Part shown: positions 51,489 to 60,723 of the stretch, piece after piece | Numbering within the stretch: position 1 is the stretch's first letter | How the letters are laid out: every line of letters begins with the position of its first letter | DNA from: Yinghuangia soli | Lineage (GTDB): Bacteria > Actinomycetota > Actinomycetes > Streptomycetales > Streptomycetaceae | Reading direction: 5' to 3' | DNA: 64,000 bases | NCBI RefSeq assembly: GCF_021502675.1 | Contig: NZ_JAKFHA010000005.1 | Coordinates: forward strand, 293,213 to 357,212 | Notes under the pieces: generated by a model | What the model saw: only the letters and a program-made list of their open reading frames with translations | Databases searched by the model: none | What the model was told of the DNA's origin: nothing | Translations under genes and position numbers: made by a program

Positions 51489-52829
51489 CTACTTGATGGT
51501 GAAGCCCTGCTCCTTGCCGTACGTCTTGATGCGCTCCTGCCAGGCCGCCAGGCCCTGGCCCAGGTCGCCGCCGCCCTGCAGGGACTGGCCGACGGTGTCC
51601 TTGAAGACGCTGTTGGCGTACACCTGGAACGGCAGGTACTGCCAGTCCGGGCGGACCGCCTTCGACATGTCCGCGAAGACCTCGTTCGGCTTGCTGCCCG
51701 GGAAGAACGGCACCTCGGCGGAGCGGAAGCCCGGGTCGTCCAGCAGCACCTTGGTGGCCGGGAAGAGGCCGACCTCGCTGTTGAGCGACTTGACCGCCTC
51801 CGGGTCGGAGTTCAGCCACTGCGCGAAGGCCACCGAGGCCTCCTTGTTCTTGGCCTGCGTGGTCACCGCGACCGACGAGCCGCCGTTCTCCGCGCTGGCG
51901 CCGCCCGGCATCGGGGCGACCGACCACTGGCCCTTGCTCTGCGGGATGTTCTTCTCCAGCACCGCCGGCGCCCACGCCCCGGTGATCCAGATCGGGTACT
52001 TGCCGGCCGCCATCGACTTCCACCACTCGTCGTTCCAGCTGCCGGTGACGTCGATCAGCTTGTCCTTGATCAGCGGGCCCATGGTGTCCGCATACGCCTT
52101 GGCGCCCGCGTCGTCCTTCAGGTTCACCGTGACGTCGGTGGTGCCCTCGACCTTGAACGGCTTGCCGCCGAAGTCCCACATGAAGCTGGTCGCGGTGCCC
52201 GGGTCGCCCGGGTCGACGTAGGTGACGTACGAGGACGGGTCGGCCTCGTGCACCTTCTTCGCCAGCGCGGCGAACTCCTCCCACGTCTTCGGGGCGGCCG
52301 CGCCGAGCTTGTCGAGGATGTCCTTGCGGTAGAACATCGCCATCGGCCCGGTGTCCTGCGGCACGCCGTAGATGCCGCCCGCGACGTTGACCTGCGACCA
52401 CGCGGACGCGGCGAACTTGTCCTTGAGGCTCCCCACGCCGTAGTCGGCCAGGTTGACCAGCGACTTGGTGAGGGCGAACTGCGGCAGGGCGAAGTACTCG
52501 ATCTGCGCGACGTCCGGGGCGCCGTTGCCGGCCTTCATGGCCGTGGTGAGCTTGGTGTACTGGTCCTTGGACTGGCCGACGTTGACGACCTCGACGTTGA
52601 TGTTCGGGTACTTCTTCTCGAACAGCGCGACGGTCTTCTCGATGTTCGGCACCCACGACCAGAAGGTGATCGTGGCCGGCTTGTCCAGCGCGCCCTGCAC
52701 GGCGGCCGGGTCGACCTTGGGGCCGTCGTCGGACTTGCCGCCGCCCGAGCCGCCGCCGCACGCGGCCAGCGCCAGGGCCAGCGCGGCCGCCGTGGCCGTC
52801 GTCAGGGCATGCTTCATCGAACTGCGCAT
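51489..52829 (-). CDS. Sugar ABC transporter substrate-binding lipoprotein
   Basis: A 446-residue extracellular solute-binding protein (family 1, MalE-like). A lipoprotein signal with lipobox LAAC (Cys24) precedes a Gly/Ser linker and the binding domain (TITFWSWVPNIEKTVALFEK and onward). GGAG lies 8 bases before ATG 52829. It is anchored outside the membrane by Lgt and Lnt. With the two permeases it forms a carbohydrate importer, probably for galactosides. No ATPase gene is nearby; streptomycete sugar importers usually share the MsiK ATPase. Confidence 0.93.
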   Translation of the reverse strand: MRSSMKHALTTATAAALALALAACGGGSGGGKSDDGPKVDPAAVQGALDKPATITFWSWVPNIEKTVALFEKKYPNINVEVVNVGQSKDQYTKLTTAMKAGNGAPDVAQIEYFALPQFALTKSLVNLADYGVGSLKDKFAASAWSQVNVAGGIYGVPQDTGPMAMFYRKDILDKLGAAAPKTWEEFAALAKKVHEADPSSYVTYVDPGDPGTATSFMWDFGGKPFKVEGTTDVTVNLKDDAGAKAYADTMGPLIKDKLIDVTGSWNDEWWKSMAAGKYPIWITGAWAPAVLEKNIPQSKGQWSVAPMPGGASAENGGSSVAVTTQAKNKEASVAFAQWLNSDPEAVKSLNSEVGLFPATKVLLDDPGFRSAEVPFFPGSKPNEVFADMSKAVRPDWQYLPFQVYANSVFKDTVGQSLQGGGDLGQGLAAWQERIKTYGKEQGFTIK

Positions 52830-52910
52830 TTCGGGCACTCCAAAGGCAGGTGTGAGCGATCGGGGGACGTGCGTATGGGGGCGCCCGGGACGGGGCGCGG
52901 TGCGGTGCGC

Positions 52911-53858
52911 TTACTGCTTGACGCCGCCCGCGGACAGGCCGGACTCCCAGAAGCGCTGCAGGAACAGGAAGGCGACCACCAGCGGGACGATGGCCAGCAG
53001 GCTGCCGGTCAGCACCAGCGGCAGGATCGGGATGGCGCCGGCGCCGCTGCCGCCCTGGGCCATCGAGTTCCACTGGTGCAGGCCGACGGTCAGCGGGAAC
53101 AGGTCCGGGTCGTTGAGCACGATCAGCGGCAGGAAGTAGTTGTTCCAGGTCGCCACGAGCGTGAAGAGCAGCACGGTCACGAACCCGGGGGCGAGCAGGC
53201 GCAGCGAGATGGTGAAGAAGATGCGCAGCTCGCCGGCCCCGTCGATGCGGGCCGCTTCGAGCATCGCGTCCGGGACGGCGTCCTTGGCGTACACCTGCAT
53301 GAGGTACAGGCCGAACGGGCTTGCCAGCGTGGGCAGCAGGACCGCCCACGGAGTGTTGACGATGCCCATCTCGCTGAACAGCAGGTACGTCGGGACCGCG
53401 AGCGCGGTCGCCGGGATCGAGATGGCGCCGAGCACGAGGGCGAACAGGAACTTGCGGCCCACGAAGTCGTACTTGGCCAGCGCGTACCCGCCCATCGTGG
53501 CGATCATCGCCGCACCGCCGGCGCCGACCACCGAGTAGAGGAGGGTGTTGCCGAACCAGCGCAGGTAGATGCCGTCGTCGTAGGTGAAGACGTCGTGGAT
53601 GTTCTCGAAGAGGTGGAAGCCGTCGCCGAACCACAGGCCGGGGGAGTCGAACAGGGTCTGGTTCGACTTCGTGGCGCTGATGGTCAGCCACACGAGCGGG
53701 ACCAGGGCGTACGCCAGCATCAGACCCATGGCCACGGTCAGCGCGGTGCTCTTGCCGCGCCGGCGGCGCGGCTTGCGGCTCAGCGGGCGGACCGGCCTCT
53801 TTCGCGGACCCGGGACGGGAGCGGCCGACGGCTGCGCCTCGGTGGTCTCTGCGCTCAC
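52911..53858 (-). CDS. Sugar ABC transporter permease 2 (MalG-like)
   Basis: A 315-residue inner-membrane permease starting at GTG 53858, with six helices after a cytoplasmic basic segment (RKPRRRRGK). The EAA loop that contacts the ATPase is EAARIDGAGELRIFFTISL. It overlaps permease 1 by 4 bases (GTGA) and precedes the binding-protein gene. Confidence 0.93.
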   Translation of the reverse strand: MSAETTEAQPSAAPVPGPRKRPVRPLSRKPRRRRGKSTALTVAMGLMLAYALVPLVWLTISATKSNQTLFDSPGLWFGDGFHLFENIHDVFTYDDGIYLRWFGNTLLYSVVGAGGAAMIATMGGYALAKYDFVGRKFLFALVLGAISIPATALAVPTYLLFSEMGIVNTPWAVLLPTLASPFGLYLMQVYAKDAVPDAMLEAARIDGAGELRIFFTISLRLLAPGFVTVLLFTLVATWNNYFLPLIVLNDPDLFPLTVGLHQWNSMAQGGSGAGAIPILPLVLTGSLLAIVPLVVAFLFLQRFWESGLSAGGVKQ

Positions 53859-54739
53859 AGCATGCGCTCCCTTCGGGCGGTCACCAGCTGCACGACGTAC
53901 GCGACCACCACCGTCACCAGCCCGAGCATCACCGCGATCGCCGCCGAGTAGTTGAACTGCCGGCCTTCGAAGGCGAGGCTGAACGCGTACATGTTGGGCG
54001 TGTAGTTCGTGGTGATGACCGCGGGGGCCAGGGCCTGCAGCACGCTCGGCTCGTTGAACAGCTGGAACGTGCCGATCACCGAGAAGATCGTGGCGAGCAG
54101 CAACGCGGGCCGCAGCGCCGGGAGTTTGATGCTCCACGCCTTTCGGATGGATCCTGCACCGTCCATCTCGGCAGCCTCGTAGAGCTCGTCGGGGATCGCC
54201 CGGAGCGCCGCGTAGAAGATCAGCATGTTGTAGCCCACGTACGACCACGTGACGATGTTGCCGATCGAGGCGAGCATCCAGCCGCTCGCCAGGAAGTCCG
54301 GCAGGTCCACGCCGAAGAGGTCCTCGACCTCGCCGGCCAGGCCGAAGCGGTCGCCGTATATGTAGCCCCACATCAGTGCGGCGACCACGCCGGGCACCGC
54401 GTACGGCACGAAGATGCCGATCCGGAAGACCCCCGGCGCGCGCAGCCGGCCGCTGTCGATGACCAGGGCGGCGAGCAGGGCGAGGCCCAGCATCAGCGGG
54501 ACCTGGATCGCGAAGAACAGCGCGACGCGGCCCAGGCCCACGTGGAACAGGGTGTCCTCGAGGGCCTTGGCGTAGTTGTCCAGGCCCACGAACGACGTGC
54601 CGCCGATCATCCGCTCCTGATACAGGCTCAGGTTGACCGCGTAGACCAGCGGGGCGACCACGCCGATGGCGAAGACCGCCAGGAACGGCAGGAAGAAGGC
54701 GTGTGCGGTGAGGTTGCGCCGGACGGCGCTGCGCCTCAC
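53855..54739 (-). CDS. Sugar ABC transporter permease 1 (MalF-like)
   Basis: A 294-residue permease with six helices, starting RRNLTAHAFFLPFLAVF shortly after GTG 54739. The EAA loop is EAAEMDGAGSIRKAWSIKL. The GTG has only GGGG-type upstream sequence, while a short leader ORF ending at this GTG has an ideal GGAGG, so its translation is probably coupled. A one-base change in the C/G-rich stretch 54750-54775 would fuse the leader to the permease, so a longer N-terminus in relatives would point to an error here. Confidence 0.9.
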   Translation of the reverse strand: MRRSAVRRNLTAHAFFLPFLAVFAIGVVAPLVYAVNLSLYQERMIGGTSFVGLDNYAKALEDTLFHVGLGRVALFFAIQVPLMLGLALLAALVIDSGRLRAPGVFRIGIFVPYAVPGVVAALMWGYIYGDRFGLAGEVEDLFGVDLPDFLASGWMLASIGNIVTWSYVGYNMLIFYAALRAIPDELYEAAEMDGAGSIRKAWSIKLPALRPALLLATIFSVIGTFQLFNEPSVLQALAPAVITTNYTPNMYAFSLAFEGRQFNYSAAIAVMLGLVTVVVAYVVQLVTARRERML

Positions 54740-54792
54740 CGCCGGCCCCGGTGGTGGCCCCGGCGGTGGCCCGGGGCCTGCTCGACTCTCAC
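54736..54792 (-). CDS. 18-residue leader ORF before permease 1
   Basis: GTG at 54792 is preceded by GGAGG with a 7-base gap. It encodes VRVEQAPGHRRGHHRGRR and stops overlapping the permease GTG by 4 bases. It lies just downstream of the LacI operator. It may be a real leader or the true N-terminus of permease 1 separated by a frameshift. Confidence 0.45.
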   Translation of the reverse strand: MRVEQAPGHRRGHHRGRR

Positions 54793-54809
54793 GGGAAGTC
54801 CTCCGTGTC

Positions 54810-54825
54810 GTGTTAGCGCAAACAT
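54810..54825. promoter_or_regulatory. LacI-family operator 1 (transporter operon)
   Basis: GTGTTAGCGCAAACAT, 15 of 16 positions matching the local consensus ATGTTWGCGCWAACAT. It lies between the proposed promoter and the leader ORF of the transporter operon. Confidence 0.85.
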
Positions 54826-54840
54826 GGCTGCGCGATCGGA

Positions 54841-54870
54841 AGTGTGTCCACCGGCCTCCGATAGTGTCAA
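54841..54870 (-). promoter_or_regulatory. Promoter of the sugar-transporter operon
   Basis: On the minus strand, TTGACA (54870-54865) and CACACT (54846-54841) are 18 bases apart. Transcription would start near 54834, about 8 bases before the LacI operator, the classical position for repression. Confidence 0.6.
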
Positions 54871-54988
54871 GAGGAAGGCATTCCGTGATTCTGGTTGGGC
54901 GAACAATCCGTATTTGGAATGAAATAAGCGCGGGATGATTCCCGCAGCGGGGCATCCGGGGCGGCTTCGCCAGGCCTGTTGACCTCTC

Positions 54989-55012
54989 CGTCATGTTTGC
55001 GCAAACATGACG
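54989..55012. promoter_or_regulatory. LacI-family operator 2 (lacI promoter)
   Basis: A perfect 24-base palindrome with core ATGTTTGCGCAAACAT (54993-55008). It overlaps the region expected between a TTGACC -35 (54979-54984) and the -10 of the lacI-type gene, implying autoregulation. Confidence 0.9.
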
Positions 55013-55067
55013 ACGCGCCTCCCGGTCGTCACGACGCCCGGGGTGCCGAAGTGAGAGGATGCCGTTC

Positions 55068-56153
55068 ATGGTTGAGGCCGGCCGCCGCAAGGCCGTCGAG
55101 AATCACCGCGGTCGTCCGCCGTCCATGGCCGACGTCGCGGCACTTGCGGGTGTTTCCGCGCAGACCGTCTCGCGGGTGGTCAACGGCAGCCGCAATGTCG
55201 ACCCCGAGACGCAGGACCGCGTGGAGCGGGCCATGCGCATGATCAACTACCAGCCCAACAGCGCCGCCCGGGCGCTGGCCACGGGCCGGAACAAGATGAT
55301 CGGCATCATCAGCTTCGACCTGGAGGCGTACGGCAACGCCCGTGCCCTGCAGGCGATCGTCGCCCGCGCGCAGTCGCACGACTACTCGGTCGACGTGGTC
55401 ACGGTGAAGCACTCGAACGAAGGCGACATCGCCAAGGCGTTCCAGCGGCTCCGCCGGCAGAACGTGGACGGGATCATCGTCAACCAGGCGCAGGTCCTCG
55501 ACAGCTTCCTGTCGCTGCCCACCGGAGTGCCGGTCGTCGTCGTGGACGGCGACATCGAGCACCGGTACCGCGGAGTGCAGACCGACCACGCCGCCGGTTC
55601 CGCGATCGCGGTGCGCCACCTGCTGGACCTGGGCCATGAGACGGTCTGGCACCTGGCCGGACCGAACCTCTCGATCCCGGCCCGCCGCCGGGCCGAGGCC
55701 TGGCTGGCCGCGCTCAACGACGCCGACCGCCCGGTTCCCCAGGTCCTGTACGGGGACTGGACGGCGGCCTCCGGATACGAGGTGGGCCGCGAGATGGCCC
55801 GGATCCCGGAGATGACCGCGGTGTTCGCGGCCAACGACCAGATGGCCCTGGGCCTGATGCGCGCACTGCACGAAGCCGGCCGGTCGGTCCCCGGCGACGT
55901 CAGCATCGTCGGCTTCGACAACATCCCCGAATCCGGCTACTTCCTCCCCCCGCTGACCACCATCGACCAGGACTTCGAGGCCATCGGCCGGGAGAGTGTC
56001 GAGCTGCTGATGGCGCAGCTGGCCGGCACGGACACCCCGGAGGCCCGCGGGGTCACCACGATCACCCCCCGGATCGTCGTCCGGTCCAGCACCACCCGGC
56101 GGGCGCGTCCCCCGTCGGATGCTTCTCCGCGCGGCTCCGCCCCCCGCTCCTGA
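55068..56153 (+). CDS. LacI-family transcriptional repressor of the galactoside regulon
   Basis: A 361-residue LacI protein. The helix-turn-helix is MADVAALAGVSAQTVSRVVN, then the hinge helix region (NSAARALATGRN), and a periplasmic-binding-protein-like effector domain (IGIISFDLEAYGNARALQAI, GVPVVVVDGDIEHRYRGV). GAGAGGAT precedes ATG 55068. It is divergent from the transporter operon and upstream of the GH42-gal operon, and three identical-type 16-bp operators lie at these three promoters. The inducer is probably a galactoside or galactose. Confidence 0.95.
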   Translation: MVEAGRRKAVENHRGRPPSMADVAALAGVSAQTVSRVVNGSRNVDPETQDRVERAMRMINYQPNSAARALATGRNKMIGIISFDLEAYGNARALQAIVARAQSHDYSVDVVTVKHSNEGDIAKAFQRLRRQNVDGIIVNQAQVLDSFLSLPTGVPVVVVDGDIEHRYRGVQTDHAAGSAIAVRHLLDLGHETVWHLAGPNLSIPARRRAEAWLAALNDADRPVPQVLYGDWTAASGYEVGREMARIPEMTAVFAANDQMALGLMRALHEAGRSVPGDVSIVGFDNIPESGYFLPPLTTIDQDFEAIGRESVELLMAQLAGTDTPEARGVTTITPRIVVRSSTTRRARPPSDASPRGSAPRS

Positions 56154-56216
56154 CGCTGCGTCATAGGACCGGCCCCTCAGGGCTGTTCCGGTGGCATCGC
56201 ATCCGCACGCCTGGTG

Positions 56217-56232
56217 ATGTTAGCGCTAACAT
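56217..56232. promoter_or_regulatory. LacI-family operator 3 (GH42-gal operon)
   Basis: Perfect palindrome ATGTTAGCGCTAACAT, 84 bases before the GH42 start codon. Same consensus as the two other sites. Confidence 0.9.
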
Positions 56233-56315
56233 GCCCGGCGGCCGGTGGCCACTGAACGTGTTCGGCCGGCGTGTGCCGAGCCGACATCCACCGAACTCTC
56301 CTGCGAAGGACCCAC

Positions 56316-58409
56316 GTGAGTACTCCGGAAGCCACCCCCGCCCAGCGCGTACGCCGCCTCCGCGACCGCCTCGGCGGCATCGGCTTCGGCGGCGACTACA
56401 ACCCCGAGCAGTGGGACGACGCCACCCGCGCCGAGGACATGCGCCTCATGCGCGCCGCCGGCGTCAACCTGGTGAACCTCGCGATCTTCGCCTGGGGCCG
56501 CGTCGAACCGGCGCGCGACGCCTACGACTTCAGCTACTTCGATGCCGTCATGGACGACCTCGCCGCCAACGGCATCGTCGCCGACCTCGCGACCATGACC
56601 GCCTCCCCGCCCGCCTGGCTGGCCGCCGAGCACCCCGAGATCCTCCCGGTCACCGCCGACGGCCTCGTGTTGTCGCCCGGCGGCCGCCAGCACTACTGCC
56701 CCTCCAGCCCCGTCTTCCGCGACCGCGCGGTCCGCCTCGTCGAAGCGGTCGCCACCCACTACCGCGACCACCCCGCACTCGGCCTGTGGCACGTCGGCAA
56801 CGAGTACGGCATCCACATAGCCGAGTGCTACTGCGACACCTCGGCCGCCGACTTCCGCCGCTGGCTCGCCGACCGCTACGGCGGCATCGACGCGCTCAAC
56901 GCCGCCTGGTCCACCGACTTCTGGTCGCAGCGCTACACGTCGTTCGACCAGATCCTGCCACCGCGCAGCGCACCGACCTACCCGAACCCCTCGCAGCAGC
57001 TCGACTTCAAGCGCTTCAGCAGCGACGCCCTCCTCGCCTGCTTCCGCCTGGAACGCGACGCGCTGCGCCGCATCACCCCCGACGTCCCGGTCACCACCAA
57101 CTTCTTGGCCGGCCACAAGACCGTCGACTGGTACGCCTGGGCCCCCGAAATGGACGTCGCCGCCCTCGACAGCTACCCCGACCCGCACTGGGAGCACGCC
57201 CACATCGGTGCGGCCCTTTCGTACGACGCCCTCCGCGGCGCGACCGGCGGCGAGCCGTGGCTGCTCACCGAGCAGGCCCCCTCCGCGGTCAACTGGCGGG
57301 CCCGCAACGCCGGCAAGGTCCCCGGCAAGATGCGCCTGTGGAGCTGGCAGGCCGTCGCCCAGGGCGCGGACGCCATCATGTACTTCCAGTGGCGCCAATC
57401 CCGCGGCGGCGCCGAGAAGTTCCACTCCGGCATGGTCCCGCACGCCGGAGAAGAGAGCCGCGTGTACCGCGAGGTCCGCACTCTCGGTCGCGAACTCGCC
57501 CTCGCCCCCGAGCTGGTCGGCACCCGCACCCGCAACGACGTCGCCGTGCTGTTCGACTGGAACTCCTGGTGGGCCGTCGAACTCGACTCGCACCCTTCGG
57601 ACGCCGTGCAGTGCCTGGACCGCGTCCTCGACCTGTACGCCCCGCTGTTCGCGCACGGCGTCGGCATCGACGTCGTCCACCCGTCCGCCGACCTGAGCGG
57701 CTACAAACTGGTCGTCCTCCCCGGGCTCTACATGCTCTCCGAGGAGAACGCCGCCCGCATCGCCGAGTTCGTCGAACGCGGCGGCTCGCTGCTGGCCACC
57801 TTCTTCTCCGCCATCGTCGACGAGAACGACCGCGTGCACCTGGGCGGGTACCCCGGCCCGCTGCGCGACGTACTCGGGGTGCGCGTCGAGGAGTTCTGGC
57901 CCACTGCGGAAGGCGAGGGCATACCTGTGCGGGCCGCCGACGGCACCCCCGAGCCGGCCGGCGCCGCATCCCTGTGGCGCGAGGACGTCGCCCTGCACGG
58001 CGCCCGCCCCGAACTCCTCTTCGCCGGACCCGACTGGGACGACCGCCCCGCCGCCACCGTGCACACGTACGGCGCCGGCACCGCCCGGTACATCGCGACC
58101 CGGCCCGACCCCGCCACCATGGCCGAACTCACCGCCCGCGCCCTGGCCGACGCCAAGGTCGCCCCGGTCCTGCCCGGACTGCCGCACGGCGTCCAGGCCG
58201 TCATCCGGCACAGCACCCCCGACAGCGGCCCGGCGTACGACGTGCTCATCCTGCTCAACCACACCGAGGACGAGCACGAGATCGAACTCCCCCTGGAGCG
58301 CTGCGACATGCTCGCCGCGGACCGCCCCGCCCTGAGCCGCGTCACCCTCGCCCCGCGCGCCGTCGCCGTCCTCGGCGGCACCGCACTCTCCGCTCCCCGC
58401 ACCGACTGA
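56316..58409 (+). CDS. GH42 beta-galactosidase
   Basis: A 697-residue cytoplasmic beta-galactosidase starting at GTG 56316 with GAAGGA upstream. The GH42 barrel opens FGGDYNPEQW; E163 (WHVGNEYG) is the acid/base and E319 (LLTEQAPS) the nucleophile. Cysteines near 128 and 172-174 (HIAECYCD) correspond to the zinc site of the family. The middle trimerisation domain (about 395-610) and a small C-terminal beta domain follow. First gene of the operon with galT, galK, galM and the GH5 gene, under operator 3. It should release galactose for the Leloir enzymes downstream. Confidence 0.95.
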   Translation: MSTPEATPAQRVRRLRDRLGGIGFGGDYNPEQWDDATRAEDMRLMRAAGVNLVNLAIFAWGRVEPARDAYDFSYFDAVMDDLAANGIVADLATMTASPPAWLAAEHPEILPVTADGLVLSPGGRQHYCPSSPVFRDRAVRLVEAVATHYRDHPALGLWHVGNEYGIHIAECYCDTSAADFRRWLADRYGGIDALNAAWSTDFWSQRYTSFDQILPPRSAPTYPNPSQQLDFKRFSSDALLACFRLERDALRRITPDVPVTTNFLAGHKTVDWYAWAPEMDVAALDSYPDPHWEHAHIGAALSYDALRGATGGEPWLLTEQAPSAVNWRARNAGKVPGKMRLWSWQAVAQGADAIMYFQWRQSRGGAEKFHSGMVPHAGEESRVYREVRTLGRELALAPELVGTRTRNDVAVLFDWNSWWAVELDSHPSDAVQCLDRVLDLYAPLFAHGVGIDVVHPSADLSGYKLVVLPGLYMLSEENAARIAEFVERGGSLLATFFSAIVDENDRVHLGGYPGPLRDVLGVRVEEFWPTAEGEGIPVRAADGTPEPAGAASLWREDVALHGARPELLFAGPDWDDRPAATVHTYGAGTARYIATRPDPATMAELTARALADAKVAPVLPGLPHGVQAVIRHSTPDSGPAYDVLILLNHTEDEHEIELPLERCDMLAADRPALSRVTLAPRAVAVLGGTALSAPRTD

Positions 58410-58469
58410 CCGAGGCCGGCCCCCGGGAACGAAGCCGGCCCCCAGGAACAGGACCAGGTACAGCGAACC

Positions 58470-59513
58470 ATGGAACGCATCGAGACGCGGCTGGCCGACG
58501 GGCGCGAGCTCATCTACTACTTCGACACCGCGGCACCCGCCGCGGGAGTCCCCGCGGACACCCGCGACCTTGCCGAGACCGGCGGACCGCGGTCCGAACT
58601 CCGCCACGACGCGCTGCGCGGTGAGTGGGTGGTCGTCGCCGCCCACCGCCAGACCCGGACCCACCTGCCCAGCGACGACCAGTGCCCGCTGTGCCCGTCC
58701 ACCGCGGACCGCGCCACCGAGATACCCGCGGACGCCTACGACGTCGCCGTCTTCGAGAACCGCTTCCCGTCCCTGGCCGGGGACACCGGACGCTGCGAAG
58801 TCGTCTGCTTCACCAGCGACCACCAGGCCTCGTTCCGCGACCTGACCCCGCTGCGCGCCCGGACCGTCGTCGACGCCTGGGCCGAACGCACCCGGGCGCT
58901 CTCCGAACTGCCGTCCGTGGAGCAGGTCTACGTCTTCGAGAACCGCGGCGCGGAGATAGGCGTCACGCTCGCCCACCCGCACGGCCAGATCTACGGCTAC
59001 CCGTTCGTCACCCCGCGCACCCGCCGCACCCTGGACATCGTCCGCGCCCACCGCGACTGCACCGGCGGCGACCTCCACGCCGAGCGCCTCGACGCCGAAC
59101 ACGCGGACGGCAGCCGCATCGTGGCCCGCACCGAGCACTGGACGGCATTCGTGCCGGAGGCCGCGCACTGGCCGTTCGAGATCCACCTCTACCCGCACCG
59201 CAAGGTGCCCGACCTGCCCGCCCTCGACTACGCCGAACGCGACGACTTCGCCCGGCTCTACCTCGACGTACTGCGCCGCCTGGACGCCCTGTTCGGCGTG
59301 CCGATGCCGTACGTCGCCGCCTGGCACCAGGCGCCCGTCCGTGCCGACCGCGAACTGGCCTGGCTGCACCTGGAGTTGTTCAGTTCGCGGCGCGCCCCGG
59401 GCAAGCTCAAGCATCCGGCCGGCTCGGAGGCGGGAATGGACGTGTTCATCAACGACATCACCCCCGAACGCGCCGCCGAAATGCTGCGCACGGCAGGGGA
59501 GCCGGACCGATGA
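58470..59513 (+). CDS. galT: Galactose-1-phosphate uridylyltransferase
   Basis: A 347-residue GalT with the zinc pair CPLC, the catalytic histidine motif HPHGQIYGY and the second HIT-like segment FEIHLYPHRKVPDLPAL. It transfers UMP between UDP-glucose and galactose 1-phosphate in the Leloir pathway. It follows the GH42 gene by 60 bases and precedes galK by 73 bases. Length and motifs are complete. Confidence 0.95.
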   Translation: MERIETRLADGRELIYYFDTAAPAAGVPADTRDLAETGGPRSELRHDALRGEWVVVAAHRQTRTHLPSDDQCPLCPSTADRATEIPADAYDVAVFENRFPSLAGDTGRCEVVCFTSDHQASFRDLTPLRARTVVDAWAERTRALSELPSVEQVYVFENRGAEIGVTLAHPHGQIYGYPFVTPRTRRTLDIVRAHRDCTGGDLHAERLDAEHADGSRIVARTEHWTAFVPEAAHWPFEIHLYPHRKVPDLPALDYAERDDFARLYLDVLRRLDALFGVPMPYVAAWHQAPVRADRELAWLHLELFSSRRAPGKLKHPAGSEAGMDVFINDITPERAAEMLRTAGEPDR

Positions 59514-59586
59514 CCCGCGGCCCGTACCGCATCGCCGTGGATGCCCGGTCCTCCGCCCGCCGCACCAGCACCCGAAACGAGCGCAC

Positions 59587-60723
59587 ATGACCGGCTTCGC
59601 CGAAGCCTTCGGCCGCACCCCCGACCTGGCCTGGCACGCCCCGGGCCGCATCAACCTGATCGGCGAGCACACCGACTACAACGACGGGTTCGTCCTCCCG
59701 GCCGCCATCCCGTACGGCGTGACCGCCCAGGTCGCGGCCCGCACCGACGGACTCGTGCGCATCGTCTCGGCCCAACTCGGCGGCGAGCCCGCCGAGATAC
59801 CGCTCGATGCGCTCGCCCCCGGCGTGGTCGGCGGCGGCATCGCGTATGTGGCCGGGGTGGTGTGGGAGATGCGCCGCCGCGGACTGCCGGTCGCCGGCGT
59901 CGACATCCGCATCGACGGCGACGTCCCGCCCGGCGCCGGTCTGTCGTCCTCCGCCGCGATGGAATGCGCCACCGCCACCGCACTCGACGACCTGTGGTCC
60001 CTCGGTCTCGACCCGCTCACCCTGGTCGAAATCGCCCGGGCCGCCGAGAACGACTTCGTCGGCATGCCGTGCGGCGCCATGGACCAGGCCGCATCCGTGC
60101 TGAGCACCGCGGGGCACGCACTCTTCCTCGACACCCGCGCCATGGCCACCCGGCAGGTCCCGATCGACCCCGCCGCGGCCGGACTCGAACTCCTCGTCAT
60201 CGACACCCGCGCCCCGCACCGCCTGGTCGACGGCGAGTACGCGCGCCGCCGCCGCAGCTGCGCCGAGGCCTGCACGGCCCTGGGCGTCGCCGCCCTGCGC
60301 GACCTGGACGCCGGAGACCTGCCCCGGGCGTTTGCCGTGCTCGACCCCGTCACGGCCCGCCGCGTCCGGCACGTCGTCACCGAGAACACCCGGGTGCTGG
60401 ACACCATCGCCCTGCTGGACGCCGGCGCGGACCTGCGCACCCTCGGCCCGCTCCTGACCGCCTCGCACCACTCGCTGCGGGACGACTACGAAGTCTCCTG
60501 CGCCGAACTCGACACCGCGGTCGAAGCGGCCCTGGCCGCAGGCGCGTACGGGGCCCGCATGATGGGCGGCGGCTTCGGAGGTTCGGCGGTCGCCCTCGTC
60601 GACGCCGGAAAACGCGAGTGGGTCACCCACATCGTGCAGTCCGCCGCCGAACGCCGCCGCCTCGCCGCCCCCGAGGTGTTCCCGGTGGCCCCGGCGGCCG
60701 GAGCCCGGCGCGTGGCGGTGTGA
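59587..60723 (+). CDS. galK: Galactokinase
   Basis: A 378-residue GHMP kinase with the galactokinase signature GRINLIGEHTDYNDGF (residues 20-35), the ATP-binding motif PPGAGLSSSAAM and the C-terminal GGGFGGSAVALV. It phosphorylates galactose at C1 in the cytoplasm. Its end overlaps the start of galM (GTGTGA). There is no strong ribosome-binding sequence at ATG 59587 beyond GAGCG. Confidence 0.96.
   Translation: MTGFAEAFGRTPDLAWHAPGRINLIGEHTDYNDGFVLPAAIPYGVTAQVAARTDGLVRIVSAQLGGEPAEIPLDALAPGVVGGGIAYVAGVVWEMRRRGLPVAGVDIRIDGDVPPGAGLSSSAAMECATATALDDLWSLGLDPLTLVEIARAAENDFVGMPCGAMDQAASVLSTAGHALFLDTRAMATRQVPIDPAAAGLELLVIDTRAPHRLVDGEYARRRRSCAEACTALGVAALRDLDAGDLPRAFAVLDPVTARRVRHVVTENTRVLDTIALLDAGADLRTLGPLLTASHHSLRDDYEVSCAELDTAVEAALAAGAYGARMMGGGFGGSAVALVDAGKREWVTHIVQSAAERRRLAAPEVFPVAPAAGARRVAV

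Noticed and set aside
49647..53951. 1434-codon plus-strand frame
   Set aside because: Antisense to the GH31 and ABC transporter genes, which have clear motifs and starts.
56226..59672. 1148-codon minus-strand Gly/Val-rich frame
   Set aside because: Antisense to GH42 and galT; no recognisable domain and no ribosome-binding site.
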